Source: Muribaculaceae bacterium (GTDB lineage Bacteria; Bacteroidota; Bacteroidia; Bacteroidales; Muribaculaceae). Taken from it: a stretch of 25,968 bases of DNA. The first letter of the stretch is position 1. Each line of letters starts with the position of its first letter. Location: contig JAEDFO010000033.1 in NCBI GenBank assembly GCA_016292745.1, positions 1 to 25,968 on the forward strand, read 5' to 3'. Positions 20,630 to 25,968 of this stretch are shown here, in pieces. The position numbers and the translations under genes are program-made. The notes beneath the pieces are model-generated. The model saw nothing but the letters and a program-made list of their open reading frames with translations, did no database searches and was not told the DNA's origin.

Positions 20630-22069
20630 ATGCCAATAATAAGTGAAATAGTTCAGCAACGCATCGACAATCACCTGCGGCGCAAAACATTTTCCACAGT
20701 AGGAGCGGTTGCCGATTCTCTCCAGCGACAATGCTTTGTCGTTGGAGGCTATGTGCGCGACATTTTCCTCGATCGACATTCCAAGGATATTGATTTTGTT
20801 ACTCTCGGCAGCGGTATTGAGGTTGCGGAAGCGCTTGCCAAGAAACTGGGCGAGGGCGCTACACTTGCGGTGTTCCGAAATTTCGGAACCGCACAGGTGA
20901 AGTATCATGGGCTTGAACTCGAGTTTGTTGGTGCCCGGAAGGAATCGTACAGCCACGACAGCCGTAAACCGATAGTTGAAGACGGTACACTCGACGACGA
21001 CCAAAAACGTCGCGACTTCACCATCAATGCTATGGCAATCTCAATAAATGCCGACTCTTACGGCTCTCTCATCGACCCGTTTGATGGTATTGGCGACTTG
21101 GAACGCAAAATCATCCGCACACCCCTCGATCCCGACATCACTTTCAGCGACGACCCTCTGCGGATGATGCGTGCAATCAGGTTTGCCACTCAACTGAATT
21201 TCGATATCTATCCAGAAACCTTTGCTGCCATTGAACGCAACAAGAACCGTATATCGATAATTTCCGGTGAACGGATAGTGGAGGAAATGATGAAGATGAT
21301 GCGAGCCGACGAACCGTCGCGCGGATTTCGCCTGATGCGCGATTGCGGTCTGCTCGAATTGATTTTTCCCGAATTGCTTGCGCTTGCCGGTGTCGAGGTG
21401 GTAAATGGTCGCGGTCACAAGGATAATTTCGACCATACTCTGCAGGTGCTCGACAACGTGGCTGCACATACCTCAAATGTATGGCTTCGATGGTCGGCTC
21501 TGCTTCACGATATTGGCAAAGCTCCTACTAAGAAATACGATGAAAGACTCGGATGGACTTTCCACAATCATAACTATGTAGGCGAGAAGATGATTCCTCG
21601 TATTTTCCGACGTATGAAGTTTCCTCTCAACGACAAGATGAAGTACATCCAGAAAATGGTGAGCCTACATATGCGTCCAATTGCTCTTGTTGAAGACGAG
21701 GTTACAGACTCCGCTGTCCGTCGTCTGCTCTTCGATGCTGGTGACGATATCGACGACCTTATGCTGCTGTGCGAGTGCGACATAACCTCGCGAAATCCCG
21801 AGAAGGTGCGTCGCCTGCTCAAAAATTTTGCGTTGGTGCGTCGGAAATTGGTTGAACTCGAAGAGAAAGACCGTATCCGCAACTTCCAGCCACCGGTTAC
21901 AGGCGATGAAATCATGACGATGTTCAACTTGCAGCCGTCGCGGATTGTGGGCGAATTGAAAGAAGTTATCAAAAATGCAATTCTCGACGGAATCATTCCC
22001 AATGAACGCTCAGCTGCATTGCAACTGCTTGTCAATACTGCGGCTGAAAAAGGTTTGAAACCAGTGTAA
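20630..22069 (+). CDS. cca: CCA tRNA nucleotidyltransferase with HD domain
   Basis: A 479-residue class II nucleotidyltransferase that builds or repairs the CCA end of tRNAs. The head domain has GGYVRD (39-44) and DID (53-55), which bind the metal ions; RRDF (127-130) and the template motif DDPLRMMRAIRF (174-185) select CTP and ATP. A tail helical region is followed by an HD domain with His269 and HD 293-294 (LLHDIGK), so it may also hydrolyse cyclic phosphates as E. coli Cca does. The length suits a full bifunctional enzyme; separate poly(A) polymerase activity cannot be excluded by eye. It is the last gene of the operon and has a terminator just after. Confidence 0.94.
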   Translation: MPIISEIVQQRIDNHLRRKTFSTVGAVADSLQRQCFVVGGYVRDIFLDRHSKDIDFVTLGSGIEVAEALAKKLGEGATLAVFRNFGTAQVKYHGLELEFVGARKESYSHDSRKPIVEDGTLDDDQKRRDFTINAMAISINADSYGSLIDPFDGIGDLERKIIRTPLDPDITFSDDPLRMMRAIRFATQLNFDIYPETFAAIERNKNRISIISGERIVEEMMKMMRADEPSRGFRLMRDCGLLELIFPELLALAGVEVVNGRGHKDNFDHTLQVLDNVAAHTSNVWLRWSALLHDIGKAPTKKYDERLGWTFHNHNYVGEKMIPRIFRRMKFPLNDKMKYIQKMVSLHMRPIALVEDEVTDSAVRRLLFDAGDDIDDLMLLCECDITSRNPEKVRRLLKNFALVRRKLVELEEKDRIRNFQPPVTGDEIMTMFNLQPSRIVGELKEVIKNAILDGIIPNERSAALQLLVNTAAEKGLKPV

Positions 22070-22080
22070 TAATACATTTT

Positions 22081-22120
22081 TATAGCGATGCTGGCAGCCG
22101 TTACTGTCGGTATCGCTATA
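22081..22120 (+). terminator. Terminator after cca
   Basis: 22081-22089 pairs with 22112-22120 (9 bp), and an inner CAG/CTG pair shortens the 22-base loop. A TTTTG tail follows. Confidence 0.75.
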
Positions 22121-22163
22121 TTTTGCCCCAATCTAACCTGTATTCACTTTATTTAAGATAATA

Positions 22164-22194
22164 TTTGTGAATATGTCGATTTGTATTATTTTTG
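22164..22194 (+). promoter_or_regulatory. Promoter of the DUF5723 gene
   Basis: TTTG at 22164-22167, a 19-base spacer and TATTTTTG at 22187-22194; both elements match the consensus. The leader is about 58 bases, with no obvious hairpin. Confidence 0.85.
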
Positions 22195-22259
22195 CAGAGT
22201 TTTAGAACAGTGGCAACCAAACAAATAGGAAAAAATTATAATACTATAACATCTGTTTT

Positions 22260-23627
22260 ATGAATAAACCTATATTTTTTGTAAGTCTGATTGTATTGGT
22301 AGGAATTCTGTTTCCTTCTGTGGCGAACGCTCAACAACTCTCGTCGGGATATTTTACCGACGGATATCTTTATCGTTTCAAAGCTAATCCTGCTTTTGGC
22401 AACGACCAGTCGTTCGTGTCATTTCCTGGTGTTGGCGACCTTAATGTGGCTTATCGCGGTAATGCTCGCTTAACCGATTTCGTTTTCCGTAAAAATGGTC
22501 AAGATGTTACATTCCTTAACGAGAATGTTGGCACTCAGGAGTTTCTTGGGAATCTTAACGATTATACCCATCTTGGCGTTTCTGCAGCCATTCCGGTAAT
22601 GTCGTTCGGATTCAAGGGATTCCACGGTTACAACACAGTTTCTGTTTCGGCAAGCACAAGTGCATCGCTGAAAGTGCCGAAAGATCTTTTCCGCTTGCTT
22701 AAGGAAGGGACCAATATACAGAGCTACGATATTAGCCATGCTGCCGCTCATTTGACAGCTACTGCCGAGGTTGCTTTAAACCACTCTCACCAAATTACCA
22801 AGGACCTTCGCATCGGTGCCACTCTTAAAATACTTGTCGGTGCTGGCGATCTTGATATGAACTTCGAAAAAGCAAAACTTACACTCGACGGCGATTATTG
22901 GACAGCTGTAACCAACGGTAAGGTGCAGGCGAGTGTGAAAAATATGGAGTTTATGATTGATGAAAACAATGAATCGGGCGACGAATATGTTGATGATTTT
23001 GATTTGGGTAGCTTTGGCATCAGCGGATTTGGTGCGGCTATCGATCTTGGTGCCGAATACAAGTTCCGCGACTTCAAATTCAGCCTTGCTTTGCTTGACC
23101 TTGGTTTCATGCATTGGTCCGACACTTATGTGGCTTCTACCGATGGCGACCAGACTTTGAAAATCGACAAGTATGCCTTCGAAAACAATGTTGAAGACGG
23201 TGGAATGGGTGACGAATGGGAGGAAATAGGAGATAACCTTTCCGACCTCTACGAACTTAAGGACATGGGTAACATTGGTGGGCGTTCCACTTCGCTTGCT
23301 ACTACCATGAACCTCGGTGTGGAATACACATTGCCGATGTATAAGAAACTTAGTTTCGGCTTGCTTAACACCACACGTTTCCAGAGCGATTACACTTGGA
23401 CCGAGTTCCGTCTGTCGGCCAACTTTGCTCCATGCAAATTCTTCTCGATGGGCATTAACGGTGCTGTAGGCACATTCGGCTCGGCATTCGGTTGGATTGT
23501 CAACTTGCATCCTACGGGCTTCAACCTGTTTGTAGGTATGGACCACACTATCTTTGGTCTATCTGAGATGGGCATCCCCTCCAGCAAGGCTACAAGTGTG
23601 AATCTTGGCGTCAACTTCCCGTTCTGA
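22260..23627 (+). CDS. DUF5723 family outer-membrane beta-barrel protein
   Basis: A 455-residue exported protein with a signal peptide ending at ANA/Q (about residue 24). The rest has the alternating pattern of a beta barrel and the family pattern of DUF5723: after the signal SSGYFTDGYLYRFKANPAF, then repeated amphipathic strands, FGISGFGAAIDLGAEYKF and LSFGLLNTTRF, and a final strand VNLGVNFPF ending in Phe as outer-membrane proteins do. Two acidic loops (about residues 236-248 and 305-330) may face outside. The function of DUF5723 proteins is unknown; they are widespread in Bacteroidota. It has its own strong promoter and shares a terminator with rho. Confidence 0.87.
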   Translation: MNKPIFFVSLIVLVGILFPSVANAQQLSSGYFTDGYLYRFKANPAFGNDQSFVSFPGVGDLNVAYRGNARLTDFVFRKNGQDVTFLNENVGTQEFLGNLNDYTHLGVSAAIPVMSFGFKGFHGYNTVSVSASTSASLKVPKDLFRLLKEGTNIQSYDISHAAAHLTATAEVALNHSHQITKDLRIGATLKILVGAGDLDMNFEKAKLTLDGDYWTAVTNGKVQASVKNMEFMIDENNESGDEYVDDFDLGSFGISGFGAAIDLGAEYKFRDFKFSLALLDLGFMHWSDTYVASTDGDQTLKIDKYAFENNVEDGGMGDEWEEIGDNLSDLYELKDMGNIGGRSTSLATTMNLGVEYTLPMYKKLSFGLLNTTRFQSDYTWTEFRLSANFAPCKFFSMGINGAVGTFGSAFGWIVNLHPTGFNLFVGMDHTIFGLSEMGIPSSKATSVNLGVNFPF

Positions 23628-23643
23628 TAGTGCTCACAATATA

Positions 23644-23691
23644 AAACATAATCGGCAGATATGCGTATTAGCGTATCTGCCGATTATGTTT
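23644..23691. terminator. Bidirectional terminator between DUF5723 and rho
   Basis: An 18-bp paired core (23644-23661 with 23674-23691), extended inward by a G-T and two G-C pairs to a six-base loop. Flanking A/T runs give T-rich tails on both strands, so it can end both convergent genes. Confidence 0.9.
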
Positions 23692-23706
23692 ATGATATGG
23701 GGATGG

Positions 23707-25689
23707 TTATCCGTTCATCGAGAGCAGCAGCTCTTCGTTGTTGCGGGTGCGTTCCATCTGGTCGCGCATGAATTCCATTGCCTCGATTGATGTGCGGTCG
23801 CTGAGGAAGCGACGGAGAATCCACATGCGGTTAAGGGTATCGCTCTTAAGCAACAAATCGTCGCGGCGAGTGCTTGATGCCATGATGTCGACAGCTGGGA
23901 AAATGCGCTTGTTCGACAGTTTCCGGTCGAGCTGAAGCTCCATGTTGCCGGTACCCTTGAATTCCTCGAAGATAACTTCATCCATCTTCGAGCCTGTTTC
24001 GGTAAGGGCTGTGGCGATGATGGTAAGGCTGCCCCCGTTTTCAATGTTACGGGCTGCACCGAAGAATCGTTTCGGCTTTTGCAGTGCATTAGCATCGACA
24101 CCACCGGAGAGAATCTTGCCCGATGCAGGCGACACAGTGTTGTAGGCACGTGCAAGGCGGGTAATCGAGTCGAGCAGAATCACAACATCGTGACCGCATT
24201 CCACAAGTCGTTTTGCTTTCTCAAGCACGATGCTTGCTATCTTCACGTGGCGCTCCGCTGGTTCGTCGAATGTCGAGGCAATCACTTCGGCATTAACGCT
24301 GCGAGCCATGTCGGTTACTTCTTCAGGACGTTCGTCGATGAGCAGGATTATCATATAGGTGTCGGGATGGTTCTCAGATATTGCGTTGGCGATATCTTTC
24401 AGGAGCACTGTCTTACCGGTTTTCGGCGGCGCTACGATAAGGCCACGCTGGCCTTTGCCTATTGGCGAGAACATATCGACGATGCGTGTGGATATGTTGC
24501 ACGATTTTCCGCTTGTAAGGTCGAATTTTTCGTCGGGGAACAGTGGTACAAGATGCTCAAACGGTACTCGGTCGCGCATGAATTCGGGTGTACGGCCGTT
24601 AATCATATCAACACCGCATAGCGGGAAATACTTCTCGCCTTCCTTTGGTGGACGTATCGGGCCTTCAATCACGTCGCCGGTCTTTAATCCGTTAAGCTTA
24701 ATCTGCTGTTGCGACACGTAGATGTCGTCGGGCGAGGTGAGGTAGTTGTAGTCCGAAGAGCGCAGGAATCCGTAGCCGTCGGGCATTACTTCGAGCACAC
24801 CGGTGCCTTTGAGTATTCCTTCAAAGTTGTATTGTTCTTTTTCCGGAATCTGTGTTGCTGCATTGTTTTGCTGATTCTTGTTCTTCTTGCCTTTCTTTTT
24901 CGAGGGCTTTTCCACTTCCGGCTCCTGGATTATGATTGGAGCATTTGCTGCTTCCTCGGCGGCAATGCGTGCAGCCTCTTCAGCAGCCTTGGCAGCTTCT
25001 TCGCGTTCTTTGGCCGAACGTGGGGTGAAGAGTTTCTTGGTGCTTTTGGGGAAGAACGACCCGAGAGAAGTGGATTTCGGGTTGAATGCTTCGCCAAACA
25101 GCGATTCGAAATCGTCTTTGGCTGGAGCTTGGATTTCGCTGTTTGCCTGAGCGTCGATATCGCTTGTGATGTCGTCGCTCTGTTGTTCAACATCGCTGGC
25201 ATAGGTATCAACAGGAGTTGCGCTTCTGTGCACTGCGTTCTCGTTGCTTTCTTCCTTAGGCTGCTCTGATGCTGTCGGTTCCTCTGCTTGAAGTGTAGCG
25301 GGTTGCTGTGGTTCTGTTGTCTCAGCAGCAGGTGATTCGGCTTCGCTTGCTTTTTGTGCAGCGACAGTTTTTTTTGTCTTTCTGCTTTTTGACGCTGCTT
25401 TTTGTTCCGGCTCAGCATTTTCGGCCGGTGCATCTACAGCAGCTTTAGCATCATCGGCTTTTGCCGGCTCTTTCTCTTTTGTGGCCTTTGTGGTCTTGCG
25501 TTTCTTGGCAGCTGCCTTTTGCGCTTGCGATTGAGCCTGGGCCTGGGCAAGGTCGATTGCCTGCTGGTCGAGTATCTTATAAATCAATTCATCTGTTTCG
25601 ATGTCGTTAATCTTTTTTAGCCCCATTGACTTGGCAATTTCTTTCAATTGCTCTTGTCCCATTGAGTTAAGTTCTTCAATGTTGTACAT
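23707..25689 (-). CDS. rho: Transcription termination factor Rho with long disordered N-terminal insert
   Basis: A 660-residue hexameric RNA helicase that ends transcription. Residues 1-42 are the helical Rho N-domain (LNSMGQEQLKEIAKSMGL); about 43-285 is a low-complexity region rich in Ala, Glu, Lys, Gln and Pro that is not in E. coli Rho (419 residues). The cold-shock RNA-binding fold follows at 288-360 (GVLEVMPDGYGFLRSSDYNYL), then the RecA-like motor with Walker A APPKTGKT (420-427), Walker B VVILLDS (502-508), and the R-loop region SGGVDANALQKPKRFFGAAR (528-547). ATG 25689 (MYNIEELNSMG) is preferred, although the frame is open to 25731. In Bacteroides thetaiotaomicron a comparable insert drives phase separation of Rho; the same may hold here (inference). 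Confidence 0.95.
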   Translation of the reverse strand: MYNIEELNSMGQEQLKEIAKSMGLKKINDIETDELIYKILDQQAIDLAQAQAQSQAQKAAAKKRKTTKATKEKEPAKADDAKAAVDAPAENAEPEQKAASKSRKTKKTVAAQKASEAESPAAETTEPQQPATLQAEEPTASEQPKEESNENAVHRSATPVDTYASDVEQQSDDITSDIDAQANSEIQAPAKDDFESLFGEAFNPKSTSLGSFFPKSTKKLFTPRSAKEREEAAKAAEEAARIAAEEAANAPIIIQEPEVEKPSKKKGKKNKNQQNNAATQIPEKEQYNFEGILKGTGVLEVMPDGYGFLRSSDYNYLTSPDDIYVSQQQIKLNGLKTGDVIEGPIRPPKEGEKYFPLCGVDMINGRTPEFMRDRVPFEHLVPLFPDEKFDLTSGKSCNISTRIVDMFSPIGKGQRGLIVAPPKTGKTVLLKDIANAISENHPDTYMIILLIDERPEEVTDMARSVNAEVIASTFDEPAERHVKIASIVLEKAKRLVECGHDVVILLDSITRLARAYNTVSPASGKILSGGVDANALQKPKRFFGAARNIENGGSLTIIATALTETGSKMDEVIFEEFKGTGNMELQLDRKLSNKRIFPAVDIMASSTRRDDLLLKSDTLNRMWILRRFLSDRTSIEAMEFMRDQMERTRNNEELLLSMNG

Positions 25690-25850
25690 AAATGTGAGAT
25701 TGTGAAAAACACGCATATTACTCATACACATTAATAAATATGTTGGTAATAGTTTGCTTGTACTTATTGTTTGAAAAATATAAGTGTATATTTGGAGGTG
25801 CCACCGTTCGATGTATCGACGTATCTACATGGTGGACTTTTTGCGAATAA
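25690..25850 (-). promoter_or_regulatory. Long rho leader with hairpin
   Basis: From the predicted start near 25850 the leader is about 160 bases. Near its 5' end 25801-25805 pairs with 25831-25835 and 25811-25815 with 25826-25830, giving a 10-bp stem with a 5-base bulge (25806-25810) and a 10-base loop. The remainder is AU-rich and shows no gene. Rho autoregulation through its leader is known in E. coli; the same role here is only inferred. Confidence 0.5.
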
Positions 25851-25855
25851 CTCTG

Positions 25856-25886
25856 CAAATTTACTGCTTTTTTATAAAAAAACAAA
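25856..25886 (-). promoter_or_regulatory. Promoter of rho
   Basis: On the minus strand TTTG (25886-25883), a 19-base spacer and TAAATTTG (25863-25856); both elements match the consensus. Confidence 0.85.
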
Positions 25887-25912
25887 TATGGCGCCAAAAA
25901 GTTTTTTTGCGC

Positions 25913-25968
25913 TTGTTTATATGCTTGGGATGCGCTATCTTTGTATAAGATAGGCTGCACTCGGCATA
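25913..25968 (+). repeat. Partial copy of the promoter-bearing repeat, reading out of the window
   Basis: TATCTTTG at 25936-25943 is a perfect -7 element and sits in the inverted repeat CTATCTT/AAGATAG (25935-25941 with 25947-25953). The sequence that follows (GATAGGCTGCACTCGGCATA) matches 61-81 apart from two substitutions and a one-base gap. The window ends where the AACAAACATA part would continue. TTG at 25913-25915 stands about where the -33 should be. Confidence 0.8.

Noticed and set aside
22776..23546. 256-codon minus-strand frame opposite DUF5723
   Set aside because: No recognised motifs, and the plus strand encodes a complete exported barrel protein with signal peptide and terminal Phe.
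25690..25731. 14-residue N-terminal extension of Rho
   Set aside because: The start MYNIEELNSMG is the normal beginning of Bacteroidota Rho; the extension has no conserved feature.
1..25968. Mobile genetic element, defence island, CRISPR array or tRNA/rRNA genes
   Set aside because: No integrase, transposase, phage gene, spaced short repeats or cloverleaf-like sequence was found; the only repeats are the promoter-bearing units at the two ends.

Overview
The window looks like a housekeeping stretch of a Bacteroidota chromosome, order Bacteroidales, most likely a gut Muribaculaceae-type organism (family level is inference). The evidence is the Bacteroidota sigma signature TTTG-N19/20-TAnnTTTG upstream of many genes, little sign of Shine-Dalgarno leaders, and lineage-typical products: lipidated TamL, a DUF5723 outer-membrane protein, a DUF4369/thioredoxin lipoprotein, type B bL31, and Rho with a long disordered insert. 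I see no phage, transposon, CRISPR array, tRNA or rRNA. Both window ends lie inside copies of one dispersed promoter-bearing repeat, as expected if this is a contig whose assembly broke at a multicopy repeat.

Layout. 1-2154: tandem 80-bp repeat units carrying a promoter, then an ABC-F ATPase and a Dabb-domain protein. 2215-4543: HU, a 29-residue basic protein of the AURKAIP1/COX24 (putative ribosomal) type, a strongly structured leader, and RNase E/G closed by a 15-bp hairpin. 4550-5456: a broken LytTR regulator facing a small membrane protein. 5485-9144: a biotinylated carboxyltransferase subunit (minus), a CpsB-type PHP phosphatase (plus) and RsgA (minus, overlapping the phosphatase by 4 bases). 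9422-12836: a small winged-helix protein, then the TamL outer-membrane assembly protein with a HAD phosphatase close behind. 12846-15752: a very large secreted protein with four NPCBM-like beta modules, one interrupted by a Gly/Ala-rich hydrophobic insert. 15855-18708: bL31 on the minus strand, then a metallophosphoesterase and a thioredoxin lipoprotein in one operon. 18760-22120: a HAD hydrolase, an M24 aminopeptidase and CCA tRNA nucleotidyltransferase as one tight operon. 22164-25886: a DUF5723 beta-barrel protein and rho, converging on a shared terminator.

The genes serve translation and RNA metabolism (ABC-F, RNase E/G, RsgA, CCA enzyme, bL31, the 29-aa protein, Rho) and the cell envelope (TamL, DUF5723, NPCBM-repeat protein, lipoprotein). 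No single new defence or biosynthetic system is evident. The most interesting signals are regulatory or structural: the mobile-looking promoter repeat, the multi-hairpin leader before RNase E/G, the rho leader hairpin, the ABC-F with a dead second ATP site, the secreted NPCBM-repeat protein with its glycine-zipper insert, and the decayed LytTR gene.
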